Source of the DNA: Prunella strophiata
Lineage: Eukaryota; Chordata; Aves; Passeriformes; Prunellidae
Length of the DNA stretch: 64,000 nucleotides
Assembly: GCA_036583965.1 (NCBI GenBank)
Contig: JAZBQD010000001.1
Coordinates: 16,359,892 to 16,423,891, forward strand
Reading direction: 5' to 3'
How positions within the stretch are numbered: position 1 is the first letter of the stretch; the number at the start of each line of letters is the position of its first letter. The notes beneath the pieces were generated by a model, which did not search any database, was not told the DNA's origin, and saw nothing but the letters and a program-made list of their open reading frames with translations. Below are positions 22,149 through 35,145 of the stretch, one piece after another. Position numbers and translations under genes: made by a program.

Positions 22149-25100
22149 ACAAAATTGTGGTGGTCTGATGGATGACACTGGAAAGGAAATGTGGTTGGAC
22201 TTTTCAGAAAAAAGAATTTCCCTGTCATTCCCCACTAATGGTGGTTGTGTGCAAGGCAGGCTGGGATCTCTGAGACTTTCACTCTGGGAGTGCAGAATTG
22301 TTTTTTCTCTTTTCTTTGAGGTATTATTAATATTTTTTAAACCATGTGCTACTGAAGACATGCAAGCCATAAATCATTCACTATCAGTTCAGGTACTCTC
22401 CTTTGGAATTGTCTCTTGCTAATAAAATTTGGATGCCTACAACCTTATTCCTGCATATTTTCTGTAGTCCTAAACTCTTCAGGCCACTCCTACAAAGCCA
22501 TTGTCAGCAAGGGGGAAATGAAAAATGGAAAAACCTCTGGTCTGACCCTATTTGACCATTTTGATGGTTTTGTAGAGATTTTCTGAATCATTTTCACAGA
22601 ATACATTGTGCAGAATAAGTTCACCTTTAAATTTTCTACAAACTCTCTACAGCTTTTCACAAATTCAGAGAATGGGCAGTTCTGTGCAAGTCAAAATTAA
22701 CATTATATGGCCAAAATTATTCAGTTTTCTCTTCACCCACAGAGCATATCACTCATTCTTTGGGGAAAGCAATGCTGTTATCCCTGTCCAAATAAATGAT
22801 CACTAAGAAAATAAACCCAAACTGTAAACAGATTGTTGGACAGAGGTGCACATGTGGGACCCAAAAGCCATCTGTTGAAGCCTGGTTTCCTTTCATTGCA
22901 ATAGCAGAATAATTCCAAAAATCTTAAGAGATTGGCTCTTTATCTAAAGAAATCATCTTGCCTAGAGGCTACTGGAGCAGCTAATTTGAATTCTTTTTCA
23001 TTTTTTTTTCTTTTAACACAATAATTATGATGTATGGATCTTTTAATACATTTTTTTTTATATATTGCTAGATCACCATGTAATGGAGTGTTACTTCACC
23101 ATCAAAATAAGAGACTGTAAAGCACAAATTGGTAAAAAAAAATAGAGAAACCAATAATTAAGTAGATATTAAGGTTTGCAGAAAACAAACCAGGAGGAAT
23201 AAGAATAATTAGGAATAAGTTCCACCATTTATCTGATCAACAGTATTCTGGCTGGTGAGAAGTTTTCTAGGAAATGTGTGTGCATATATGGATTTTTTGT
23301 CAAACTAACATTTTCTCTCTTGAAGTGCAGATTATTTCAATTTTTTTTTCCTCTGATTTCTTATTCACAAAGCCAGATTTTTTTTCTTTCTGAGTAAATT
23401 CAACCAAATTCAAATACTTCACTTTGTGAACTGCATGATGATATTTTTTTTTTTTTTCCCAAGACAGCTCTTTAGCAAACTGCATCTGCCAAGCTGCTCA
23501 CTGGGACGAGCAGTTCAGGTGATTTATGGCCTCCCTGTGTGAGATCCTGTCTGGGACAGACTGTGACACTGCTGGAGTCATTTGATGGAGCACATGACTC
23601 ATGTGATGACCTCACTGAAGCCATGGTCCATCTCACAGGGATGCTCAGACATCCCCATCTGGGGCTGCTGATTCCTTGTAGACACTCACAAGAGAGTATT
23701 TGGGGGCTGGGGAGAATCTATTCCCATATTCCCTGCTAGTGAACTTTGCTCTTGCCCAGGTGCTCTCTTCCCTCTATTCCAGTTTTACCCAGCAGAGTTT
23801 CACCAAACCCTTAATTAAAAGGAAATCTGGTAGCCCAGACAATTCTATGTGGAAGCTGCAGCAACATTCATCAGTTTGTGATCCATTGTCCAAAATTAAT
23901 AAATAAATATGTTTCTATGAGCAGAGAAAAGTCAAAAAGTCCCTGAATTTTGGAAAGACAATGGTGGTATTTAAAGGTGTCACGAGGTAAAGAGTATAGA
24001 TGGGACATTCACAAACATGGGAAATAACACAAAAACCAGGTTCACCTTACATGAGGCTGACTTCCTCAGATAACACCTTTGGGGTTTTCCTTTCTGCTTT
24101 GCTCTTTCCCTGATTGCCATGTGGGGATCCTTATCAGAATTTTGTGAGAGAACTACGCCCTGAAAGAGATAATTCCTCCATGCTCAAATTATTTTTGCAC
24201 CACTGTCTTCGTACGGAATTCTGTATAACCCAGACCCCACATTTCAGTTATCCATGAAGTCTTGGGTGTGTTGGGAAGGGGCTGATGAAGGTTTTTAGCC
24301 CAGATGAAGCAGAGCTGTCCCCAGCACTAGCTCAGGCTCCAGACTGCAGGAATACCCAGGGCCCAGAGGACTGAGCTGTACTCACACAAGACCTGCCTGC
24401 TCACTTTCCTTCCCCTTTTAAACAGCTGGTGCTTTCCTCATGCTGCCTCTTTAAAAGCAGTTTGGTGCCAAATATCAGTGAAAGGATGCTGGCAACACCT
24501 TTTAATAAAAGGCAAATCCCACTTACCACTTTTTGATTTCGTTTTAGCAACATTAATCATGGTGAATTCATTCAGCGTGTCGCATGGCTGCTGTGTGTAA
24601 TTTCTTAGGAATTCCATTTTCATTTAACATTAATTAAAGAACACTTATTATAGTGTTACCAAAATTAATTCCTGGTCTGCAGCCCTGCCTGCCAAGTTCC
24701 AACCTTCAGCAAATTATTATGGGTGAGTTATAGACCCTGGGAAAATGAGGTCTATCATGGAATATTAACCATGGTGATGCATTCCTCAGCACAGGGCAAT
24801 GCCCAGGGAGCTGCTGATCCTCCAAAATAATTCACCCCATGGTCCTGCTCCTGCCTGGCCCTTTAAGAGAGTTATTGGAGCCCACAGAAATTACAGATAC
24901 TTAGCAAGCTTGCTTAATCCAATATGGCTTGTGAGACACTCCATCCTTCTTGCTTAGAGTCTGTTTGATTATGATACACTGATCAGGCTCAGGATATTAC
25001 CTCTTTGGCAATTCAGCTTCCTGCTGCTGAGGCTGCACAGACACCATGGCAATATTTTTGATACAGCCCAGCAGAGCTAAGTGTCGTTCATTAAAAGAAG

Positions 25101-25618
25101 ATTTATTCACATGCATCTGTCTTGAGTCTGTCATATTCTCCCTAAAGAGGCTCAGGCATTTAATACATCTCTTTTTTTTTTTTTTTCTCCCCTCCATGAC
25201 ATTCACCATGGAGTATATAATCTTAGTTTTCCCATATTTTCAGCACCAAAATAGCAGTTTTGTATATCTTAAAGGATTTTGCTGTATCCTGTTTTTGCAA
25301 GAAACCCTAGAGAGACCATGAATTATATAACAGACCTTCCAGGAGGAGAGAAGTTTGGGCATTGCTTTTTCTTGTTGTTTTATGCAAGTTCACACACCAT
25401 TACTTGATCCCTTGTTCTGGCATCTTTCCTATAAAATTCCAAACATCTCCAAAGCCTTCCAGGCTGAGAAAATGTTTAAAAATCAAGGCCTACAGAGTGA
25501 TTTTTGCCAAGAATGAGATAGCTTTTTAATTTTTTTTTTAACTGAAGAGAGGGAAATAAATGCACAGGAAAGCCATATACAAGTGAGCAGCATGAGAAGA
25601 ATGTGCTTTTCTTTCCAG

Positions 25619-25725
25619 TCCATTATTTAATATTTGTCCTTGGGAAAGCTGCTCCTCAAAAGTGTCCTCTACAGAACTTCACTTCCCTAAACAATGCTGA
25701 GTTTCACAAGTATTTCAAACCTAAG
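25619..25725 (+). other. Candidate 107-nt exon (unverified)
   Basis: A strong acceptor (TGCTTTTCTTTCCAG, ending 25618) and a good donor (AAG|GTATGT at 25725/25726) bound 107 nt. One frame is open throughout: two leading bases, then 35 codons ending exactly at the donor. The other two frames contain stops. I do not recognise the peptide. Splice-like pairs arise by chance in vertebrate DNA, so this could be a coding exon, a lncRNA exon or nothing. Confidence 0.2.
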
Positions 25726-27406
25726 GTATGTCTACAACAACAAGTGGCAGAGAAGAGTCCTGTGCTGCCCACACAACTGGGCAGGCCAATTCCATGGTGG
25801 CTACCTAAATATCTGCTCCCAGACATGAGAGAAAACAACAAAAAACACAAAAAGAAGCCCCCAAATGAAATAAAATAAAATAAAAGGTACCAAACAAAAC
25901 CACAGCCAAAGTTCATTTCTGTCTCATGTATCAGATTCCTGGGATTTAGAATGGGATGAGGGATCCTTTCATCAGTGAGGGATCCTCACTGCTCATCAGC
26001 CCATTTCCTAATAAATCAGAGGAACTCTGATCATTCAGCCACTGACCAACAGAATCCAAGAGCAGCTGCTAAAAGATCTTTCCTATGCCTGAGAATATTT
26101 GGTCCTGCACCTTCTCCAACCTGGTGCCCTGTCCAGAGGAGAAGCCAAAGATGTGGGGAGCTCAGCCCCCTAAGCTGATGTGGTGTATTTCAGGAAATGA
26201 TCATTGTAGCACTTCAATGTCTAACCTAAGCCATTCTTTTCATCCTCACCCTTAGGGACTCAACATCCAGGACCCTTTTTCATTATGTATTCCTCTCTCA
26301 CACAATTAGACTCAATTACACAACCACAGCCTGTGTTTGCTTGGTGGAAAGGGTGGCTTCAAGGCTACAGTGGCAGACTGGTATAAACTTGGGTTTGTAA
26401 TAACTGCATTAAAAAAAGAAGATATTTTCCAAGCACTAAGGTTTGTTTCCAAACTTCAAAAATAATTCACCACAGAGGGCTCTGCAAAACTCCTGATGGA
26501 AGCTTCCCAGGGGTCGTGGGCAATCTCTTGCTGCCTGAGGCCTCAAAGCCTCCCAGCCAGGAAACAGCAAAGTTACATCAATAACTACTTAGGGGTTTGA
26601 AATTTAAATCTGTCCATGTCTGCAGGGCTGGAGTGAGGGATGTCTGTGCCAGGAGGAATCTCCTTTTTCTCCTCATCCAAGACCATCCTGAGCAGTGACC
26701 CAGCAAGGGCTGATCACTGCTTTGTTCTGAGGGAGTGACACAACACACCTGATGGGAAACAGCAGTCCCCAGTAATGAGATTTTGGCACTTCTTGTTCCC
26801 TCAAGCACTTCTCCCAAGCATCCCTCAGAGTATCTGATTTTCCCTCTGCTTGGTGCCTGTAGATCACACACCAGCAGGTTTTATACTCAGCCAGGGACCT
26901 GGCAAGGCATGACCTTCTCAAAGGAACATCATCCTGACAACAGCCCATCATTATTGATTTTTTTTTTAGATTATGTCTAAAAATCATTATTCCTTGAAAA
27001 CTTTCAGCAACAGCTTACAAAGAAACAAAAGGTCTTAAACCACTGCAAGAGAAGCAGCTATTGTGACATGAACTGCTCAGGAATACAAGCGTGCAGTGAT
27101 AAATGTGAAAAAGAATGAGGGTTGTGATTACCAGATTGAAAATACCAAAAACTGGCATGACCTTAGTCAGGAATGAATTATTAACTACTAAACTATTTGG
27201 TCCTTAATACACATTTGCTTTTTCTGAAAAAAAATTGGAGAGAAAGTTTATCAAGACACAAGGAAGTAGCTCCAAGGTACAAACCCAGCTTCTCTCAGAC
27301 CTTAATGCTGCTCAGAGTTGAGTCACATGGGTGCTACCATTCAATCTTCTGCCAGAATACATGAGAAAAACATACATTAAGGGAATTTTTTTGTCTTTTT
27401 TTGCAG

Positions 27407-27565
27407 GGTGACATCTGTCACATTCAAGCAGCAGCTTGCAGCAGTTTGCTCTAAACCACATTTTGTGAGTAAGTGCTGCAGGTGAAGATCAAAGCACGCC
27501 TCAGGTGGGTTCTGGGTCATGCACAGGCACAAATCTGAGAGGGGAGAGGTCTTCCCAACATTTAC
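27407..27565 (+). other. Candidate non-coding exon (unverified)
   Basis: A T-rich tract ending in TTTTTGCAG (27406) is followed by donors GTGAGTAAG at 27465 and GTAAGA at 27566. The long form is closed in all three frames, so if transcribed it would be a lncRNA exon with alternative donors. The short 58-nt form has one open frame. Confidence 0.15.
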
Positions 27566-27947
27566 AGGTAAGAGTTTCTTATGTACTTTGCACAGACTTC
27601 CTCTAAACCCTGCCAAACTCTGCCAACACATGGCTCTGGTATGAATAAAAGACTCAACCAAGAAAGTGTTTCTATGCCTAGCAGGAAATGTGCCACCACC
27701 TGAGGACTCACCCCAGCAACATTTTCAGCAACATGAGTTTCACCTCACTGGTGACAATAATTCTGTGATTGTGTTTCACTCAACTATTCAATTTTAGCCC
27801 ACTTTAGGCTTCTGAGCTTAATTTGGACAAGCACCTAATAAATGTCCTTTTTAAAGGACCCCTATAAACAGATGCCTTGTTTTTCATGGTATCTCCAAAA
27901 ACAAGTATGTTCACAGCAAGGTTATCAATATATGAGAAATAAAATGC

Positions 27948-28170
27948 TGTGATAGAGTCATTGAGGTTGGAAAAGACTTCTAAAATCATCAGATTCAATA
28001 ATTAACCCAGAACTGCCATACCCACCACTAAAACACATCCCCAAATGCCACATCTACAGGGCTTTTAAATCCCTCCAGGGATGGGGATATCAAGCTGTGC
28101 CAATGCTTGATAACACCTTTCAGGGGAAAAAAAAGAAGTTATTAATATCTGATATAAACCTCCAGGACAG
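27948..28170 (-). mobile_element. CR1 LINE 3' fragment, old subfamily
   Basis: GAGTCATTGAGGTTGGAAAAG leads into CCCACCACTAAAACACATCCC, GCCACATCTACAGGGCTTTT, AAATCCCTCCAGGGATGG and CAATGCTTGATAACACCTTT. This is the order seen in inverted copies of an older CR1 subfamily. It is 5'-truncated with no coding capacity. Confidence 0.92.
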
Positions 28171-28407
28171 TTTCCTCTCTGCTGTATTCTATTTTCAACA
28201 GAGACCTGGTAAGTTGAAGTCCCCTGTGAGACCATGATGCCTCATGGTACCAAAACAAACATGTAAAAAAGAGTCAAAGGGCCACAAAAACCCCTATATC
28301 TTTTGGGAAATAGACAACAGAGAAACCAAGGTGTCCATTTAATCTCTGCTGCATGCAATATTTCATTATCTCATTGGGATTTTCTTTAGTTTTATTATTT
28401 GCATGGT

Positions 28408-28431
28408 AAAACAAAAAAACAAAAACAAAAA

Positions 28432-28466
<35 letters not shown>
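28408..28466. repeat. Poly-A / A-rich tract
   Basis: AAAAC-type units run into more than 30 uninterrupted A residues. The 161-codon minus-strand frame crossing it includes a poly-Phe stretch and is an artefact. Confidence 0.95.
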
Positions 28467-28468
<2 letters not shown>

Positions 28469-29659
28469 AACTTTGAAGACCAGAGTGGGGCATGCAAAAC
28501 ATCAAACCTGATCCCAGCAGCTGAGGTCAAACAGGCAAAGGGCCTGGATTTCACTTGGGATTGTGCCTGGGTTTTCCTACCACCTCTGTAGTTTACAGTC
28601 AGTGAAAAAGCAGCATTAAATTCAAGAGGAATTACTCTTACTAAACTCAAGCTGAATCCTGCAGGCTGCTTGCACAAAGTGAAAAATATTTGATGAAAAA
28701 ACTTTTCCTTTGACTGAACTTTTTGTGTTTGTTTTTTTCTTTTACTTTCTTGGGAAGGAGGCAAGTTATCATCAGCCACTGCAGCAAAGGGCAAGCAAGT
28801 AGATGTGCCTGCAGTGATACATTTTCCACACTTTAATTTTTGTCTGGTCATAAAATTGTGTTTTTAAGGATTGTTTTGTGTTAGTCTCCCAGGCTTTGGA
28901 AAGAGAAAGGAGACTTGGCTTAGCAGGTGATTCCATCCACATCCAGCTAATTCTGTAGATTATATTGATCTCCTTCAAGAATATCACTAAAGAAATACCA
29001 CTACAGCTCCTGATTTTTCCTCCATTTTCCCAGCTGCCAGGGGAAATGAGGCTTAATCTCAGTTCTAAATGTGCCTTTTAGCCTGTGATTCAGTAAGCTC
29101 TGCTCAAATCTCATTTTCTTCACACCCAGGCTCTGCAGAGACTCTCCAAAGTTTTTTTGTGGCCATCCAGGCTTCATCCACTCTCAAAGCTGCTGCTGCA
29201 GGGAGTGTGACACTGAAGGATGTGAGCAAATTGGATTTATAATACATTAATCTCAGGGTCTGCATTCATTTCAAGACATGGATCAGGTTTTCATTTCTAG
29301 AAATACCCTTCATTTGAAGAAAGGATGTAAGGGCATGCTGATATTGTGCCTCTTTGTTGCATACAATTCTCCATAAAATCTAAAATCGCACTTTTGAAAC
29401 ACAATTGTGTTTCTAAGACAAGTGCCAGAAGAGTTGAAGCTGATTAGCTACTGGGATGTCATTTTTCCTTGAGGTTGCAACATAGCAAAAATCAATTGCC
29501 TCATTGCTCAATTTTATAGGAAATATTGAGAAATAATTATCTATGTTTACTTGGAAACATTGTCACTTTATAGGGTTTTAGACCCTTGTATGTTTCAATG
29601 CACTCAGAAGGTTTATCAAAAAACAGCAGTTTAACAGGCTAAACTCCCATTTTACTCAC

Positions 29660-29703
29660 AAAAAAAAAAAAAAAAACAAAAAAAAAAAACCCAAAAAAAC
29701 CCA
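29660..29703. repeat. A-rich tract
   Basis: Runs of 17, 12 and 7 A residues are separated by single C or CCC interruptions. Confidence 0.9.
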
Positions 29704-31569
29704 CAAATGAATAAACCAACAATTGTGTAAATCACAGCAAACCAGATGCTACTGTGTAGTGAAGAATAATAAATTTTGCTCTTTTTATTCTTTAAATCTG
29801 AGAGCTTTTACACAAAAGCTGGAGAAAATGCAGTGTCTAATGAACACTGAATTTCCATTCTTCTGACATTTCACCATAAGCATTAACTTGTTGTGGAGAC
29901 ATTTCTTAATTTCCTTGGAAAATCCTGGTTCCTGAGCCTCCAGATTCACAAGTGCCCCCTTTGGCTGAAGATCAGAGCTGCCTATGTCCCCTGGGTCACC
30001 TAAAAGCCACATTTTTGTTTCAGTTCAGATTTGGTGCCAAACCCAGAGCTCCTGAGCTGGGTTCTCTGGTCAGTAGAAATCTCAGAGGTTGAACTGGGAA
30101 AAGAACAGCTGGGCATAGTCAGTCAAAATTGCCCATGAGGTGACAAAACAGGAGTACTGAAGGTTGGGAGATGCAAAATAATTCTATTTTTTTTTTTCCC
30201 TTCCCATGCTTCAGAACTGCTTTGCAAGTTTTGCATGTCTAAGCTTCAGCTTGCAGGTGGAATCTTTCAGTATTGCAAGCTCTGACTGGTATTGCTGCCC
30301 TGCCTACCCTGAAAATACCCAGAAACTGCCATAAATTCCAGAGATGTAGAAACACATTCTTTCTCCTCATTCCCTCAGATATAATAATTGCTGAATCCAT
30401 GAAGGAAGAACCTTGTAGGTAATGGGTTTTCCAAAACAGAGCTGAAAAAAAACCCTATGAGATGCAGATTTGGTCAGATAGAACATTTTTATGAGGAAGA
30501 TTGGTTTTCACTACACTTCCATTGCGAAGCTTTCTTTGGCCTCACAATGGTTTTCCAGTCCAAACCCAGGGGAAAGGATCCACTCTAAAAAGAGTTGTTA
30601 GAAGAACATTCCTCTCTGAATACACCTAAATGTGGAAGAGGTTTTACAGTGACTTCTGTGAGCCAGAGAGAAGTTTGATAAGGGGATCCATGTTTACTCC
30701 TGAAAGAATTTTCCACCAAGGTCGTTGACATAGAAACCAAGAAAGAAAGAAGGATAAATCAGAGAAACCTGCAACTGCCTGTTCCAATGAGCAATTTGTT
30801 TGTCTTTCCTGACCAATGAGTAAAGTGCAAACTTAGGAGTTTTGTAAGAATGCAATAAAAAGCATGCATGCTGTAATAAAAGCAGGTTTGAAGCCTTCTG
30901 CAGATGGAGTGTGTTGCTTTGTATTGTGACCATCTCAACTATGACACCTGTAGATCAAAATTCCATTTCAATCCATTTTGCACAAAATTTCATGGTCACA
31001 AAGAGTTATCTACCTCCCATTTAGGATTTTGGCTTTTATTGCTCTCCACTTGGTGGAGGTGGCTCTACCACAAGGTTGCTTTACCCAAAAAACATCCTCA
31101 GATATCAATATTCCAACCAATACCAAGAGAAAAGCTGGGAATCCTCTGTGCCAGTGCTTTGAATTGGCTTGATTCACTGTCAGGAATACTGGGAGGCTCT
31201 GACTTACAACCTCTCCCTTTATCTGTGAGCAATAGGAATTATTTTCTTGCATGGAATCAAGCCTAAGTGAATAAAAAGATGTAATACTTGGAATGTGCAT
31301 ACAGAATTTGGTGTAGTTGGCAGCACAGTGGTTGTTTTCCAAAGGTAAACTTCAGTATCTCACCACCAACCACTAAGAAATTCATTGAGGTAAAATATTT
31401 ATCTTCAACAAAAGTTCTACAGCTGTTTCAGTTTCCCAGGATTCCTCAAAATAACATTTCCCCCCTGCCCCCCAAGATTTTCAGTTGTATATATGCAAAT
31501 ATTTCTGTCTGCCTTGACATTCACTTTAAGGATTAATAGTTCCCACCTTTTCCCATGTGGCTCCCTTAA

Positions 31570-31590
31570 TAAAACACATTTTGTGTTTTA
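31570..31590. other. Small perfect hairpin
   Basis: Nine-bp arms (TAAAACACA and its complement) flank a 3-nt centre. No further context suggests a function. Confidence 0.6.
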
Positions 31591-34055
31591 CCAAAAAGAA
31601 GAGATGACTTGGGAATTATGGCTGTTTGAGAATTGTCACTTTCCATTGCACCACAAGATTTGCTAACACTGCACTGGGCACTGACACATCACTGGTTTCA
31701 CTCCTCCATCATTTGTTAGCTTGGCTTTCATTTCCATTGGCTTTCATTCCAGAGGTATTTTGGTAGTAAAAGAAGAAAATGAGGAGCTTGCTTCCATAAC
31801 AGTTTTTTATAAAGCATCACTCAGTTGCAATTCTGCTAAGATATCCAAAATGACAACTTCTCCTTGCATTAATCTTTCAAATGGATGCTCAGCATCTATC
31901 AGAATTCCTTCTATAAACAGGACTAACATTTTTTGGGTTTTGATTTTTTTTACCATTTCAGGTAATGATACTTGACTTGCCCTGTAATGTGCAGGGAAGT
32001 CTGGTGAATGTTAGGGCTGAGAGGAAGTGACTGCACCATTGACACTGTCCAGGAGTGAGTGGTGATAAACCCTGGCACAGCAACAGAAGGAAGGGCCAGG
32101 CAGAGTGACACGAGGATTGTGGAGTGCATTCTGCAGTGGGAGGCAGAAGGAGCTCCAAACATCAGCAGCTCAAATAAACCCTGTCCTCTGCAAGCTGCAA
32201 ACAAAGCTCAAAGGTGAATGTATTGGGGAGTGAAGTGAGATAAGAGCTTTTCTTCTACTCCATTTTTAAATAAAAAGTGAAGCATGTCAGATTTACTGCA
32301 AGTGTGCTTCACAGCACAATTAGAGCTGTAATCAGTCCAGAGAAGTCCAGTTGTAGCTACCATCTTGAATTTATCTTTCAAGAATTTCCTGCTGTTATTA
32401 TCTCACCACTCTGGCAGTTTAATTGAGGCTGAATGGCAGCTCACTGTTAACCAGGAGAAACAAGAATGCACCAGATATTTCCTTGGATTCTGATGGGCTG
32501 CTCATGTTTTAACTTTAGGCTCTGTAAGTTATGTGAAGTCCTACATGGTGTTCATGCTCCCATGTGCAGCTCATGCTGAATTATGGCTGTCATTCCCCTT
32601 TTAGCATGAAATATGAGCCAGTTAATAGATTTACCTGATTTCCGTTCAAGATCAAAACTCAGGGTGGAAAGAAAAAAAGCTCTACCTATGAGTGATGAAA
32701 TATGAAACAAAATATTGGTATCTAAGAATGTATTCATAAATTAAGGCATTTTTGAGCTTTCACTAAGGAAATATTAAGTTCCAATAGATATTGACCTGCC
32801 ACATGCATGAATTCCATCCACCCTAATCTATCCATCTATTCCAAGTAATAGCTTGCATCCCATCACACCTAAAATAAACTTTTGCTAATGAGTTCAAGGG
32901 AATTGAAATATTTGCTTTGGCATACTGGATATTTATATTGCACAGACCTAGCCCATTCTGACATAATCAGCAGCAGGATAGCACATTAACCTTTCCTCAG
33001 TGTTCCTAACTCAGCAGCTTTGATGGCCAAGCACAAAGTCAGGTAGTCCAGATAATTATTTAGGAAAACAAGAATAAAAACCTTGAGACAATAATATGAG
33101 ATTCTAACCCATGCAGAGAAAGGTTAAATACAGATTATATTTGAACTAGAAATGCACTGGCCTAGGTTAAATTTTTTTCTGCTATCTCAACAGTTACTGT
33201 AGCTGTTCAAGCAATGGCTGATTAAGTTTTCATGGCAGTGCATTAAAACAGAAAATTAGGATTAATTTAATCAATGGTAAATAAATTATTCAGCCACTGG
33301 TGGTACCAATAATGCAGAAGAGTTTGTCTGCCAGTTTGTGGCATGTAGAGATAGTGTTTATAAACATCAGGACAGCATCTCTCTACTTGAACTTGGTACT
33401 TCCTTCGTGGAGTATTTGTTTTTTTGTGGCACCTCCTCTCTCTTTTTGACTTGCTACAACTTTTTCAAGACTTTACCAAAGAAATACCTGTCACACATGG
33501 AAATACTGTAATTGTGTCTCTTTGCAATCTCTTCTTTGTACAGTCCTCATCCAGGGTCTGTCACAAATTGAAAAAGTATTTCACACTCAAATCTCTGTGG
33601 TAGCTTTAAAGAGATATAAAATAACAAGTATATAAAACATCAAGACAGTTCCCTTAGAACATCAAAAGAAATTATTCCACAGAGAGGCCAGCATTAACCT
33701 AAGCTGAGATAGGGTCTTCAGCTACTTCCTTCTTTACTTTGTGAATTAGTCTTGGGGATTTTTTTTACTGCTGGTTTTCATTGGGGGTTTTCTGAAGCTA
33801 TTTTCAGCAGTTGGTTGTCAAAACTTTTTCTGGAAAGCATTGCTGATATAAACAGACTACTGATCTAATCATGCAGTAGCCCTGCATTTAATTAAACTTA
33901 CAGTGTGTCTTCACATTAAGGAAATTTTTTTAGCCCTTGAAACGTGCATATAAAGCCAAACTCTTGGTTTGTTGGAAATTCCTCATTGGGATGAAGGTGA
34001 TGATTCAAAATGCCATATTTCAAAGAGTTGCCACACAAGTAAATACAAAACTTAC

Positions 34056-34118
34056 CTCCCCTGGGAAATACCATATAATGGATTTAAGAGATGAACAAAA
34101 TCCCAGTGTTTATTCATT
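34056..34118 (-). other. Candidate 63-nt minus-strand exon (unverified)
   Basis: On the minus strand a pyrimidine-rich acceptor (GCTCTTTTTATCCTCTAG) precedes 63 nt ending in GAG|GTAAGT, a near-consensus donor. One frame is open: one leading base, 20 codons beginning with ATG, two trailing bases, so both flanking introns would be phase 2. The peptide is not recognised. A chance pair remains the simplest explanation. Confidence 0.2.
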
Positions 34119-35040
34119 CTAGAGGATAAAAAGAGCAAACTCTCTGGCTTATCACAATGGTCAATTGTACAAAAAGCTGAAACAGGCCATTTCTGACAGC
34201 CAGTGAAAAGTAACATTTGTGCCCATTAAAAAAACCCCAAAAAAACAACCAAACCACTCATGTTGTATTTCATGATGAAAAGCCAGTAGAAGTCTCCAGC
34301 CAAACTTTTTTTTTATCACTGAACTATCTTGATTTATACTTTGTTTGAAGTCCTCAAAATGAAACTTTCAGTCTCCAGCTCACTAAAAATAGCCTTGCTG
34401 TAGCTGGTTTGGGAGGCAGCTGAGGCAGGTAAGGTTGGAGCATTCAGCCCCTAGGAGAACAATTGTGCATTACTCTCTTGCTCTTTAGAAAGCAATCATT
34501 TCTTCTACACATACAACTCTGCAAACTCCTAGCAATAAACAGTCCATCTGAAGCTGATTTGTGAGATGCATTTGGAGAACCTGAACTTTTCCTGAGAAAA
34601 CTCAACATTACTAATGGAAAAATGTGCCCTCTCTGCACATATTTCAATTCAAATACTCTTAGTTACCTATTAGCAGTTGAACCACTGAGAGATGCTGTGA
34701 GACCCTTATAATAAAATGTCCCTTTTCTCCACCAATTTTATTTTTTTCTCAATAAGAAATTAGGCAAAACTCTGTCAGGACTGGTTTGCAGTAGCTGACT
34801 GCTCTGGGACCAGTTGACCTCTCCAGGTTTCCACTTACCTATTCAGATTCTGAGAGTTTTCACCTCAGAAAATCTGTTACTTATATAGGTAGGTACAGCA
34901 CTGATGGTTCAAATATGATTTATGGAGCTGGTTCTGAACTCAGACAAGGCCAACAAACCCTCTCAGACGTGGATGTCAGTTCCTGAGCTACAAATAAAGA
35001 CATTCTTGACCTTCTGGGCAGAAAAAGCATTCAAGATAAA
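34119..35040. other. Unique non-coding sequence
   Basis: No element recognised. An A/C-rich run lies near 34227-34250. Confidence 0.6.
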
Positions 35041-35145
35041 AATATAATGATAATATTATTATAATTATTCTATTATCATTATATTATATAATTATATTAT
35101 TATTATTTGTTATTTTTATGTCTTTTGTTCTGCAGGACAAAAGAC
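35041..35145. repeat. AT-rich double palindrome
   Basis: 35041-35055 and 35071-35085 are perfect 15-bp inverted arms around a 15-nt loop. A further 26-bp near-perfect palindrome centred on CTGCAG lies at 35120-35145, with one mismatched pair. The sequence between them is almost pure A/T. Confidence 0.85.

Larger units (their letters stand above)
22149..27947. other. Unique non-coding sequence
   Basis: About 5.8 kb without a recognised gene. T-runs lie at 23444-23457 and 25172-25186, and an AAAAT-type run at 25868-25885. An 8-bp-arm palindrome with a 3-bp centre lies at 25972-25990. Two splice-site-bounded candidates (25619-25725 and 27407-27565) are listed separately. All other frames look like chance. 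Confidence 0.55.
28171..34055. other. Unique non-coding sequence
   Basis: No recognised gene or transposon. Poly-A tracts (28408-28466 and 29660-29703) and a small hairpin with 9-bp arms at 31570-31590 are the only structures. Overlapping frames at 30904-31342 and 31721-32204 lie on opposite strands and show no family resemblance. Confidence 0.6.

Noticed and set aside
28366..28851. 161-codon minus-strand frame
   Set aside because: It contains a poly-Phe stretch from the poly-A tract and has no homology.
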